From positions 1-37,757 of IMG/VR virus record IMGVR_UViG_3300030108_005783: a DNA stretch of 37,757 bases. The stretch is one strand, 5' to 3'. This document shows positions 7,388 to 15,192 of this stretch, piece by piece. The stretch comes from a virus. Position numbers and translations under genes: made by a program. The notes beneath the pieces are model-generated. The model saw nothing but the letters and a program-made list of their open reading frames with translations. It searched no databases and was not told the origin of the DNA. Each line of letters opens with the position of its first letter. Position 1 is the first letter of the stretch.

Positions 7388-7848
7388 TTTCTACAAGACC
7401 AATACCTAGCTTTAGTTTTTGGACCAGGATTATCGCAATTATGTCTAGCTCTGAAAGATTTACGAGCTTTAGGATTACTCTTACGGATTTTCATCGTCTT
7501 TTCACCCTTTCTCTTAGCAGAAGTGCCTCCGTGCCCGAAGTTTACCTTCTTAACGTTACCTGTTTTGGGATCTTTAACGTATACTTTAAACTTCTTAACG
7601 TCGCCTCTGGTAGGCTTGTTAAGCTTTACTTTTCTTCCTCTATATTCTGCATCTTCTTCCGGATCCTCTTCATCAGATCGTGCAGTATAATGTTTTGGAT
7701 TCATTCGGAATTTAGGTCCTCCAGGCCCATCGGCACCAGCATCTCCCTTTCTTAATTTACCTTGCGAGTTATAATGCTTTCCTTTAGCAGCTTTTTGAGG
7801 ATACTCAGTCCTCTCTAATAACTCTCTTACTAAATCATCAAATTCCAT
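7381..7848 (-). CDS. Basic Cys-containing protein with the CRKW-type C-terminus
   Basis: The protein has 155 residues and is very basic after residue 75. It starts MEFDDLVRELLERTEY, with L10-L-E12/R13 as a processing-like site. The C-terminus (KARKSFRARHNCDNPGP, then KARYWSCRKW) is a module I recall from cyanophages and also from giant viruses of algae and amoebae. The middle has KFRMNPKHYTA and a Lys/Gly-rich VKVNFGHGG-like region. Charge and small size suggest DNA contact inside the capsid; this is inference. A CATAAATA late box ends five bases before the start. Confidence 0.8.
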   Translation of the reverse strand: MEFDDLVRELLERTEYPQKAAKGKHYNSQGKLRKGDAGADGPGGPKFRMNPKHYTARSDEEDPEEDAEYRGRKVKLNKPTRGDVKKFKVYVKDPKTGNVKKVNFGHGGTSAKRKGEKTMKIRKSNPKARKSFRARHNCDNPGPKTKARYWSCRKW

Positions 7849-7853
7849 AACAA

Positions 7854-7861
7854 TATTTATG
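7854..7861 (-). promoter_or_regulatory. T4-type late promoter box, CATAAATA
   Basis: Minus-strand CATAAATA ending five bases before the ATG at 7848. It lies between two basic-protein genes. Confidence 0.65.
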
Positions 7862-7862
7862 C

Positions 7863-8306
7863 TTAACAGTGATAATTTAAATAGCGCTGTAATGCTTTTG
7901 CGTAATGTGTACCTTTGTTTTTAAGCTTACTCTTAGCACCTCTTACCTTGCTACAAGAAAGACTACCTAAACGTTTTTTTAGTATACCCGGCTTTACTGG
8001 CTTGTGTACATCTTCTGCATTTTCGCTTTTTTTCTTTTTCTTTTTCCAACTAACACGCTTTGGGCCCTTTTTCTTATACATTTTTCCCTTTATACTCTTA
8101 CAGGCTGCTTTAGTAGGTCGACATGCTGGATAGCTACCTCCAGATTTCTTAGATTTACGACCACAAGGACCACCAGTCTTACAATTTACCCAACCCTTAA
8201 ACTTCTTACCTGTTTTGGGGTCAGTACCACCTCTTTTAAACCACTGACGTAATGAGTCACTAGCTTCATTAAGATAGTACTCGACTAACTTATCAAACTC
8301 GCTCAT
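7863..8306 (-). CDS. Basic Cys-rich protein with YPACRPTKAAC motif (DUF5872-like)
   Basis: The start is set at the ATG at 8306. It overlaps the upstream stop (ATGA) and has GGAAG five bases before it; an in-frame ATG at 8318 would add four residues. The 147-residue product begins MSEFDKLVEYYLNEA, a textbook L-x-E/A site at 12-15. The body has a WFKRGG...FKGWVNCKTGGPCGRK segment and YPACRPTKAAC, a combination I recall as a DUF5872-type module shared by phages and giant viruses. It then becomes extremely Lys-rich, with further Cys at the C-terminus. The Cys pairs suggest zinc or disulfides; the charge suggests DNA binding. No enzymatic role is visible. Confidence 0.8.
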   Translation of the reverse strand: MSEFDKLVEYYLNEASDSLRQWFKRGGTDPKTGKKFKGWVNCKTGGPCGRKSKKSGGSYPACRPTKAACKSIKGKMYKKKGPKRVSWKKKKKKSENAEDVHKPVKPGILKKRLGSLSCSKVRGAKSKLKNKGTHYAKALQRYLNYHC

Positions 8307-8809
8307 TTTTTCTTCCAAATTTTTCCTTTTCTACATCTAACTATAGCTCCGGACTTATAAGCAGAAGTTTTTTTTCCATATACTGAATCAGCTTTCCTTT
8401 TACATCTATCCTCTGCTTCTTCTTCTTTATACCCCTTCTTTTTATAATCTTCAATCTCCTTTTTGTTACCAGGAGGTAACTTTACCCCTAACTTTCCATC
8501 CGGACTTCTTAACCTTACATGCTTTGCAAACTCCTTTTCAACTTTATCCGCATATTTTTTTGAAAACTTTTGCTTTACTTCATTATCCTCTTCACCCTCT
8601 GGCAACATACGCTTTTGAACTCTTTTCTTCTTTTTTCCTAACGGCTTAGCTAGTCTAGCATCTCCTGGTGTATTAGTATACTGCTTACCTCCACCCTCAT
8701 CGTTCACATTACGCATATGGGTTGATGGACCATCACCAAGAGCACCGCTACCAACATCTTCGTTAATTGATTTATAAAAATATTTAGCAAATTTTGAAGT
8801 AGAATTCAT
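8303..8809 (-). CDS. Basic protein with KxxAYKSGAIVRCRKGKIW C-terminus, head of the late cassette
   Basis: The protein has 168 residues. The N-terminus MNSTSKFAKYFYKSINED offers I15-N-E17/D18 as a processing-like site. After a Gly/Asn-rich linker, the C-terminal half is strongly basic and ends with DRCKRKADSVYGKKTS and AYKSGAIVRCRKGKIW, another short module I recall from marine phages and giant viruses. It is the first of three consecutive basic proteins and the first gene of the minus-strand cassette. A perfect TATAAATA box ends eight bases before its ATG. Packaging with the genome is the likely role, by charge and context. Confidence 0.8.
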   Translation of the reverse strand: MNSTSKFAKYFYKSINEDVGSGALGDGPSTHMRNVNDEGGGKQYTNTPGDARLAKPLGKKKKRVQKRMLPEGEEDNEVKQKFSKKYADKVEKEFAKHVRLRSPDGKLGVKLPPGNKKEIEDYKKKGYKEEEAEDRCKRKADSVYGKKTSAYKSGAIVRCRKGKIWKKK

Positions 8810-8817
8810 ACTACTTA

Positions 8818-8825
8818 TATTTATA
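8818..8825 (-). promoter_or_regulatory. T4-type late promoter box, TATAAATA
   Basis: This is a perfect minus-strand match to the T4 late consensus, ending eight bases before the ATG at 8809. It shares bases with the divergent plus-strand TATAAT at 8822-8827 in front of uvsY, so the two promoters overlap physically. Confidence 0.75.
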
Positions 8826-8827
8826 AT
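8822..8827 (+). promoter_or_regulatory. Candidate -10 element for uvsY
   Basis: TATAAT lies six bases before the GTG start of uvsY. A TTGAAG at 8794-8799 is too far upstream for this -10 (22 bases) but is spaced 16 bases from TATATT at 8816-8821, so the exact -10 is uncertain. Confidence 0.4.
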
Positions 8828-8833
8828 ATATAT

Positions 8834-9229
8834 GTGGAATTACTTCAACAATACATAGAAGAAATAGGTAAAGATTTAGTTTTAGATGATTTTAACCTAA
8901 AAGAATCACAATTAAGACTTCCTTCTCGTAAGCATTACTGGGTAGCGAGACTTATTGAAGCTAAAGTTGATCGTAATAAATTACTAGCTAAAAAGAAATC
9001 TCTTAAAAAAGAAGTGGTTAAGCAAGTAGTACGTGATTCTCCCATAAAGATTACTCAATCTGCCGCTGAATCTGCCGCTGAAGGTCATTCAAGTTTAACT
9101 AAGCTTAATGATGCTATAAAAGAAAGAGATATGATAATCGAATATCTTGAAAAAGTAGAAAAAATTATGTCCTCTATGGGATATGAAATAAAAAATATTG
9201 TTGAGATACAAAAAATGGAACAATTATAA
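8834..9229 (+). CDS. uvsY: UvsY-like recombination mediator
   Basis: UvsY loads the UvsX recombinase onto gp32-coated single-stranded DNA. The product has 131 residues, close to T4 UvsY (137), with the same all-helical, Lys/Glu-rich composition: an N-terminal acidic helix (residues 1-18), a RKHYWVARLIEAKV segment with the Trp and long Lys-rich helix after it, and a C-terminal helix pair ending near MGYEIKNIVEIQKM. Identification rests on that pattern plus the position immediately before uvsW, as in T4. The GTG at 8834 is in frame; the ATG two bases earlier is not. The stop overlaps the uvsW start (TAATG). Confidence 0.8.
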   Translation: MELLQQYIEEIGKDLVLDDFNLKESQLRLPSRKHYWVARLIEAKVDRNKLLAKKKSLKKEVVKQVVRDSPIKITQSAAESAAEGHSSLTKLNDAIKERDMIIEYLEKVEKIMSSMGYEIKNIVEIQKMEQL

Positions 9230-10656
9230 TGATTGAGTTTAGTTATATTCGCGCTACAGGTAAGTTAAGAATAACTTGTTCTGATAGCTCATTATTCGAT
9301 AAAATTAGAGAGCATTTTTCTGTAGAAAATACAGGTGCAAGATTTGCAAGGAGATACTCTAGATTTGTACCGAGAAGAAAATATGCTATATCTAATACCG
9401 GGGTTTGCGAGTTAGGTATATATTGGGAAATAAGACAGTACTTAATTAAAGAGCAAATTACCGTAGATGTAGAAGTACAAGAAGAGTTACAAAACGAATT
9501 GAATGCAGGTACAACGAAAGAACTTTATGAAGACTTTGAATTTGAATTAAGAGAATATCAAAAAGAAGTAATTAAAAAAGCTTTAAAAATAGGTAGAGGT
9601 ACTTGTGTTCTAGGTACTGGTGCTGGTAAGACTTTCACTACTGCAGCTCTTATTGAGAATTATTTTAGAAATAGTGATAATAAAGACGTTTTTAAATGTG
9701 TAGTATTGGTACCTGATTTGGGATTAGTTACACAAACTTATGATGAGTTTTTAAATTGTGGTACGTCATTTAAATTAACTAAATGGACGGGTAAAAATAA
9801 ACCCGACTTAACTGCTAATGTAGTTATATGTAATATAGGTATAATACAGAGTCAATTTGAAGATAATGACTGGATGAAATATATTGATTTACTTATAGTA
9901 GATGAGTGTCATAAGGTTAAAGCTACAAATAAAATAAGTAAAATTATATCTAAGATAAAGACCAAAAATAAGTATGGATTTACTGGTACGTTGCCAGAGG
10001 ATCAATTAGATAAGTGGTCTATTATTGGTAAGCTAGGACCTGTTATATATGAAAAATCAAGTTATGAGCTTAGACTAGAAGATTACTTAGCTAACGTAGT
10101 TGTAAAGGTAGTCAATATTGAATATCAAAACCATCCAATATATCAAGGGGTAGATGGTTATAGGGCTGAATTAGATTATATCTATGAAAGTGATAGAAGA
10201 AATACATTTTTAACACAGTTATGTAGCAAGTTAGAAAACAATACTCTTATACTAGTTAATCATATTTCTCATGGTGTAAATTTATCCGAATACCTTACAC
10301 AGTGTGAAGATAAGCAAGTTTATTTTATTAGAGGTGAAGTAGAAGTAGATACTAGAGAAGATATAAAGAGAATAATGGAGAAAGAAACCAACGTTATATG
10401 TGTTGCTATGAGTTCTATCTTCTCTACCGGTGTCAATATCAAGAATATACATAATATTATCTTCGCCGCGGGAGGTAAATCATTTGTAAGAACAGTACAG
10501 TCTATCGGAAGAGGTCTTAGAAAACATGATTCTAAAGATAAGCTAGTTATATTTGATATTTGCGATAGACTTCGCTATGGTATACGTCATAGTGAAAAAA
10601 GAAAAGAAATTTATGAACGGGAGAAGATCAAGTATGTTGAGAAGAACATTAGTTGA
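9229..10656 (+). CDS. uvsW: UvsW-like superfamily 2 DNA/RNA helicase
   Basis: UvsW remodels branched DNA and R-loops and switches replication from origin- to recombination-dependent mode. The 475 residues show an N-terminal small domain, then the helicase core: Q-like region before residue 120, Walker A GTGAGKT at about 129-135, DECH at about 225-228, TGT motif III near 250, and motif VI QSIGRGLRKH at about 424-433. The protein is close in size to T4 UvsW. Adjacency to uvsY supports the call. The ATG overlaps the uvsY stop, so the two are coupled. Confidence 0.92.
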   Translation: MIEFSYIRATGKLRITCSDSSLFDKIREHFSVENTGARFARRYSRFVPRRKYAISNTGVCELGIYWEIRQYLIKEQITVDVEVQEELQNELNAGTTKELYEDFEFELREYQKEVIKKALKIGRGTCVLGTGAGKTFTTAALIENYFRNSDNKDVFKCVVLVPDLGLVTQTYDEFLNCGTSFKLTKWTGKNKPDLTANVVICNIGIIQSQFEDNDWMKYIDLLIVDECHKVKATNKISKIISKIKTKNKYGFTGTLPEDQLDKWSIIGKLGPVIYEKSSYELRLEDYLANVVVKVVNIEYQNHPIYQGVDGYRAELDYIYESDRRNTFLTQLCSKLENNTLILVNHISHGVNLSEYLTQCEDKQVYFIRGEVEVDTREDIKRIMEKETNVICVAMSSIFSTGVNIKNIHNIIFAAGGKSFVRTVQSIGRGLRKHDSKDKLVIFDICDRLRYGIRHSEKRKEIYEREKIKYVEKNIS

Positions 10657-10680
10657 AAAACATTAAATTTAACCTATAAT
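10653..10680 (+). promoter_or_regulatory. Sigma70-like promoter for gp55
   Basis: TTGAAA at 10653-10658, a 16-base spacer, and TATAAT at 10675-10680. The -10 ends eight bases before the gp55 ATG and there is no Shine-Dalgarno between them. Confidence 0.65.
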
Positions 10681-10688
10681 TATACCAT

Positions 10689-11135
10689 ATGGCCAAATCC
10701 AAAAAGAAGACAGAATATTATATAGAACCTAAAGTATTTAAAGCTTCGCTAAAAAATTATTATGATTCAGATATACTTACTGATGACTTAGCAGAAAATA
10801 TTAAAAAAATTGCTTATGGTTTAAGCTATAACTCTAATTTTATTAACTATACTTATAAAGATGATATGATCGGAGATGCATTAGTAAAAATGTATGCTGC
10901 TTTAAAGCATAAAAAATACAAGTTTGAAAGTAATTCTAATCCATTTTCTTACTTTACTACTATAGCATTTAACGCATTTATTAATAGAATTAAGAAAGAG
11001 AAAAAACATCACGAAGCTATCTCTAATTACAAAGAAAAAGTTTACGAGGAATATATGTCTAATCCTGAGTATACCGGTGGAGGTGTTGTTTACGTCAAAC
11101 CGGTAGATGAAGAAGATGACTTGTACAATCAGTAA
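10689..11135 (+). CDS. gp55: Late sigma factor gp55
   Basis: gp55 replaces host sigma at T4-type late promoters (TATAAATA). This 148-residue protein has the reduced sigma-2 region: DDMIGDALVKMYAALK followed by NPFSYFTTIAFNAFINRIKKEKK, the characteristic FAYFT...AFxxRIxKEK-type helix of gp55. It is shorter than the T4 protein (185) and ends in an acidic tail (PVDEEDD) overlapping gp47. It has its own good promoter directly upstream. Its presence fits the many NNTAAATA boxes in the window. Confidence 0.88.
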   Translation: MAKSKKKTEYYIEPKVFKASLKNYYDSDILTDDLAENIKKIAYGLSYNSNFINYTYKDDMIGDALVKMYAALKHKKYKFESNSNPFSYFTTIAFNAFINRIKKEKKHHEAISNYKEKVYEEYMSNPEYTGGGVVYVKPVDEEDDLYNQ

Positions 11136-12171
11136 GCCTAGGTTCGCTATATTTTCAGATCTTCATTTAGGCGTTCATTCCAATAGTACAGAATGGCATA
11201 CGTATGCTGTAGAATGGGCTAATTGGTTTAAAGATGAATGTAAAAAGAAGAATATTAAAGACTTAATCTTTTGTGGTGACTGGCATCATAATAGAAGCGA
11301 AATATCAGTTAATACATTACAAGTTTCAGCCGATATTTTAGATATCTTATCAGGCTTTAATATTATAGCTATTACCGGTAATCATGATATCTACTATAAG
11401 CATCGTACTGATGTAAATTCGCTATCGATCTTTAAAAGACGTAAAAATGTAACTATTTTGGATAAGCCAGTTACTATAGAATCTTTTGATAAAACAATTA
11501 CATTTTGTCCATGGAATACTAACCCTAAAGATATACCTGAGAGTGACGTCATATTCGGTCATTTTGAAATTGAAACCTTTAAAATGAATACTTATAAAGT
11601 ATGCGAAGAGGGTGTTAAAGTAAAAGACTTATTAAAGAAAGGTGAACTTATTATATCGGGTCATTTTCATACTAGACATGAAAAGAGGTTTGGTAAGGGT
11701 ACTATTCTATATTGTGGTAATCCATTTCAAATGGACTTTGGTGATGCAGGAAATCAAAAAGGGTTTTATACTTTAGATTTAGATAGAATGGAGTATGATT
11801 TTACTCCTAATAATATTTCACCTAATTATATGAAAATTACATTAGGGGAATTAGTAAGAGAAGGAAGCTTTACTAAAAGAATTATTGATATCATATCAAA
11901 TAATATTGTAAAGCTAAAAGTTGATATGAATATATCTCAAGAAGATATGGATATTCTTCTTAAGAAGTTAAATTTACTTAAACCTAAAAACCTTACAGTA
12001 GATTATGATATAAATTTTAATCGATTGATAGATAACGTTGAAGATAAAGAAGATCTATCAGGCATTGATATTCCACAAGCCATTGAAGAATTTATTAATC
12101 TACTTGAAATTAACAATAAAAAGGATATCATAGATTATACCTTATCGCTGTATGAAAAGAGTAGACTTTAA
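11107..12171 (+). CDS. gp47: SbcD-like recombination nuclease subunit gp47
   Basis: gp47 is the Mre11/SbcD-type phosphoesterase that, with gp46, resects DNA ends and degrades host DNA. The 354 residues contain the metallophosphatase motifs in order: FSDLHLG (D18, H20), CGDWHHN (around 56-62), TGNHDIYYK (around 96-104) and SGHFHTRHE (around 186-194). Length matches T4 gp47. The start is the ATG at 11107, overlapping gp55 by 29 bases; an in-frame ATG at 11116 is equally possible. It overlaps gp46 by 20 bases, indicating coupled synthesis of the complex. Confidence 0.93.
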   Translation: MKKMTCTISKPRFAIFSDLHLGVHSNSTEWHTYAVEWANWFKDECKKKNIKDLIFCGDWHHNRSEISVNTLQVSADILDILSGFNIIAITGNHDIYYKHRTDVNSLSIFKRRKNVTILDKPVTIESFDKTITFCPWNTNPKDIPESDVIFGHFEIETFKMNTYKVCEEGVKVKDLLKKGELIISGHFHTRHEKRFGKGTILYCGNPFQMDFGDAGNQKGFYTLDLDRMEYDFTPNNISPNYMKITLGELVREGSFTKRIIDIISNNIVKLKVDMNISQEDMDILLKKLNLLKPKNLTVDYDINFNRLIDNVEDKEDLSGIDIPQAIEEFINLLEINNKKDIIDYTLSLYEKSRL

Positions 12172-13957
12172 AAAAGTATCGATAGTAAATTTCTTATCTG
12201 TAGGAGATGAACCGGTTACAGTTGAGTTTAAAAAAGGTTTGCATGTTATAACTGGTAAAAATAGAGATAAACCTGATAGAAGAAATGCTATTGGTAAAAG
12301 TACTATTGCTGATTCGATCTATTTTGCTATATTTGGCGAAACTTTAAGAGAGATTAAAAAAGATCTTATACCTAATAATCTTACTAACGGTAAAACTCAT
12401 GTAGAGTTAGATTTTGAAGTAACTACAACTAGTGGTACTAATGAATATAAGATAATTAGAAACTTATCTCCATCAAAAGCATACATTTTTAAAGATGGTA
12501 TTGATAAAACTAGAGACAGTATTAGCAATACTACAAAATATATTGCGCAAATTTTAAGTGCGTCGCAAGCTATTTTTCAAAACTGTGTTATTATGACAGT
12601 TAATAATGCAGTGCCTTTTATGGCTAAAAATAAAATCGAAAAGCGTAAGTTTATTGAAGATATTTTTGGAATGGAGATTTTTAGTACTATGCTCTCTACA
12701 TTGCGAAATGAATATAATGAAATTAAGAGAGAACATGATACAGAAACAACTAAACTAGATGAGGTATCTAAAAGTCTTAATAATTACTCTAATCAAAAAG
12801 ATAAACTATTACAAAAACGTAAAGAGAAAAAAGAGTTATATTTAGAAAGGGAAGCAAATAATAATCAAGAATTAGAAAAGCTACTTGACGACATTAAAAA
12901 TTACGAAGATGTAAATGTTGAAAATATACAAAACTCTATTGATAGTTTAAATGAAAGGCTTGAAGAGTGTGAATTAAAAATTAATAATGATATTGAGCAG
13001 ATTAGTACTGAAAAAGCAAAAGTTAAATATAAAAAAGAACAATATCAAAAAATGGGTACTGATGAAGAAATATGCCCAGTTTGTTTAAGGAGTATTGAAG
13101 AGCATGATCAAGATGTTATTAGTAAAGAAAGAGAAAAGCTTAAAGATACTATCGAGCGAATGGTTGAATCAATAAAGGTTATTGGTGGTGATTTAGATGA
13201 GTTGAAATTACGTAAAGTAAAAATTTTAAAAGCTATTACATCTTGTCATAATAAAATCGCTGAAGCAAAGGTTACATTACAAAAACGAAAAGGTACTAAA
13301 GAACGTGTAGGTCAATTACAAGAATGGTTAGAAGAATTAAAAATAGACTTAGAAGCAGTTGAATCTACTGAAACTGATTTTGATGAGCTTATAGTAGAAA
13401 CGAAAAAGCGCTTTGATAGTTTAGAGTCTGTAGTAAAAGATTATAGAGATCAAATATCTACTTTAGATATAGTTAAGTTTGTAGTTTCTGAAGAGGGTGT
13501 AAAGTCATATATTGTAAATAAACTACTAGAGCTTCTTAACGGTAAACTACTACACTATCTTAAACGTTTAGATTCAAATTCAATTTGCATATTTAACGAA
13601 TATTTTGAAGAAGAGATTTTAAACGAAAAAAATAAAATTTGCTCTTACTTTAACTTTTCAGGCGCTGAAAGAAAATCTATAGACCTAGCTTGCTTGTTTA
13701 CGTTTTCAGATATTAGACGTCTACAAGGTGGTGTACAGTATAATATAGCTATATATGATGAATTATTTGACTCTTCGTTTGATGAAAAAGGTATCGAATT
13801 AATTACCGAAATCTTGCAAGATAGAGTAGAAGAGCTTAATGAATGCTCGATTGTTATTTCTCATAGAAAAGAATCTATAAAAGCTGTTACTGGTGATGTT
13901 ATATATCTTGAAAAAGAAAATGGTATAACACGCCGTGTAGATTATAAAGAAATGTAA
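12152..13957 (+). CDS. gp46: SbcC/Rad50-like ATPase gp46
   Basis: gp46 is the SMC-like ATPase partner of gp47. The 601 residues show an N-terminal Walker A in an extended loop (ITGKNRDKPDRR then NAIGKSTIAD), two long coiled coils, and the zinc-hook CPVC at about 308-311. At the C-terminus there is an ABC signature-like SGAERKSIDLA and Walker B IAIYDELFD. It is somewhat longer than T4 gp46 (560), the extra length lying in the coiled coil. The P-loop insertion is also present in my memory of other marine T4-like gp46 proteins. Confidence 0.93.
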   Translation: MKRVDFKKVSIVNFLSVGDEPVTVEFKKGLHVITGKNRDKPDRRNAIGKSTIADSIYFAIFGETLREIKKDLIPNNLTNGKTHVELDFEVTTTSGTNEYKIIRNLSPSKAYIFKDGIDKTRDSISNTTKYIAQILSASQAIFQNCVIMTVNNAVPFMAKNKIEKRKFIEDIFGMEIFSTMLSTLRNEYNEIKREHDTETTKLDEVSKSLNNYSNQKDKLLQKRKEKKELYLEREANNNQELEKLLDDIKNYEDVNVENIQNSIDSLNERLEECELKINNDIEQISTEKAKVKYKKEQYQKMGTDEEICPVCLRSIEEHDQDVISKEREKLKDTIERMVESIKVIGGDLDELKLRKVKILKAITSCHNKIAEAKVTLQKRKGTKERVGQLQEWLEELKIDLEAVESTETDFDELIVETKKRFDSLESVVKDYRDQISTLDIVKFVVSEEGVKSYIVNKLLELLNGKLLHYLKRLDSNSICIFNEYFEEEILNEKNKICSYFNFSGAERKSIDLACLFTFSDIRRLQGGVQYNIAIYDELFDSSFDEKGIELITEILQDRVEELNECSIVISHRKESIKAVTGDVIYLEKENGITRRVDYKEM

Positions 13958-13965
13958 CTTAAATA
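13958..13965 (+). promoter_or_regulatory. Late-box variant CTTAAATA
   Basis: CTTAAATA ends six bases before the ATG at 13972. It is weak by sequence (core TAAATA only) but sits at the same distance as the other boxes. Confidence 0.35.
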
Positions 13966-13971
13966 TGCACG

Positions 13972-15192
13972 ATGTTAAATCCTAATCCTTCACCATGGCA
14001 GCCTTCTCCAATCGCTAGTCCATTTGCTCCCCTACCTATACAAGTAGAAAAACAGCCTGAACAACCGCTACCTAAAGAAGCTGATCTACCTAGATTTGTA
14101 AATTTTTTAGCTGATTATTCAGGCTGTGGTCATTGGAGGATAATATGGCCTGAATATGTTATAAATATGACTGGGGTAGGAATGTCTCAATCTACTACAG
14201 CTATGGTTGCAGATCCTAGATGGTATCAAAATGTAAAATGTGTTAAGGTACAGCGACAGGCTTCAAACTCACAAAAAGAATTTATAAAACATCTTAAGAA
14301 AATACAACAAGAAGCTGGTTTTAAAATTATATATGAAGTTGATGATGTTGTATTTAAAGAAGATATACCCGACTATAATAAATTTAAATTTGCTTTTGAT
14401 ACAGAAGAAGTAAGAAATAATTGTATTGAAATTATTAATATGGTAGATGAAGTTACAGTAACTTGCGACTTTATGAGAAGGTTATACCAAGAAAAGACAG
14501 GTAAACAAGAAATTACAGTAATACCAAACTTTATGCCTAATTTTTGGATGGGTAATATCTTTAATAAGAAAAAAGTACAGCGTGACTTTACAAGAAATAA
14601 ACAACGCCCACGTATATTGTATACTGGCTCCGGAGCTCATTATGACGTAGATAACAAAGTAGGTGGTAAAGATGATATGTACGGTGTACGGGATATTATA
14701 CGTAAGACAGTAAACAAATATCAATGGGTGTTTGTTGGAGCTTTCCCTCCTCAGTTAGTTGATTTAGTTCAGTCTGGTAAAATAGAATTTCACCCATGGC
14801 GAGATTTGCTATCTTACCCTGCTTTTATTAGTAGTCTTAACGTGCAATTAATGGTTGCACCTTTACAGGTAAATAATTTTAATAATGCAAAGTCGGACAT
14901 TAAATTCTTAGAAGCGTGTACATTAGGTATACCTTGTTTATGCCAAGATATGGAAACTTATAATACAGCACCAAGTTACTTAAAGTTTTCTACCCCTGAT
15001 GAATTTGAACATAAGATACGAACTATACTTCACTCTAAAAATAGAGCTAAATATTTCGGTAACATCGAGAAATTAAGATCTATTGCCGAAAAACGAACTT
15101 TAGAATTACCTCAAAATATTGGAGCACACGTAGAAGCGCTTACTACTCCTTATGGTTCTAGTGAAAGAAAGTATTTAAGAGAATGGAATTAG
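13972..15192 (+). CDS. GT-B glycosyltransferase (GT4-like)
   Basis: This 406-residue protein starts with a Pro-rich tail of about 35 residues. It has the hallmarks of phage GT4-type enzymes: an N-terminal Rossmann half with KIIYEVDDVVF (about 118-128), the linker VTVTCDFMRRLY, a second half beginning RPRILYTGSG, and the donor-binding region NNAKSDIKFLEACTLGIPCL at about 304-323 with the E-x7-E-like glutamate. No membrane segment is seen. The acceptor is unknown: modified DNA bases, virion proteins or cell-surface glycans are all possible. It overlaps the following methyltransferase-like gene by ten bases, so the two probably act together. Confidence 0.82.
   Translation: MLNPNPSPWQPSPIASPFAPLPIQVEKQPEQPLPKEADLPRFVNFLADYSGCGHWRIIWPEYVINMTGVGMSQSTTAMVADPRWYQNVKCVKVQRQASNSQKEFIKHLKKIQQEAGFKIIYEVDDVVFKEDIPDYNKFKFAFDTEEVRNNCIEIINMVDEVTVTCDFMRRLYQEKTGKQEITVIPNFMPNFWMGNIFNKKKVQRDFTRNKQRPRILYTGSGAHYDVDNKVGGKDDMYGVRDIIRKTVNKYQWVFVGAFPPQLVDLVQSGKIEFHPWRDLLSYPAFISSLNVQLMVAPLQVNNFNNAKSDIKFLEACTLGIPCLCQDMETYNTAPSYLKFSTPDEFEHKIRTILHSKNRAKYFGNIEKLRSIAEKRTLELPQNIGAHVEALTTPYGSSERKYLREWN

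Noticed and set aside
7915-8252. Plus-strand open frames opposite the basic-protein genes
   Set aside because: They mirror the Lys-rich minus-strand genes (Phe/Leu runs are the complement of AAA/AAG codons) and lack any recognisable domain; the minus-strand proteins have known modules.
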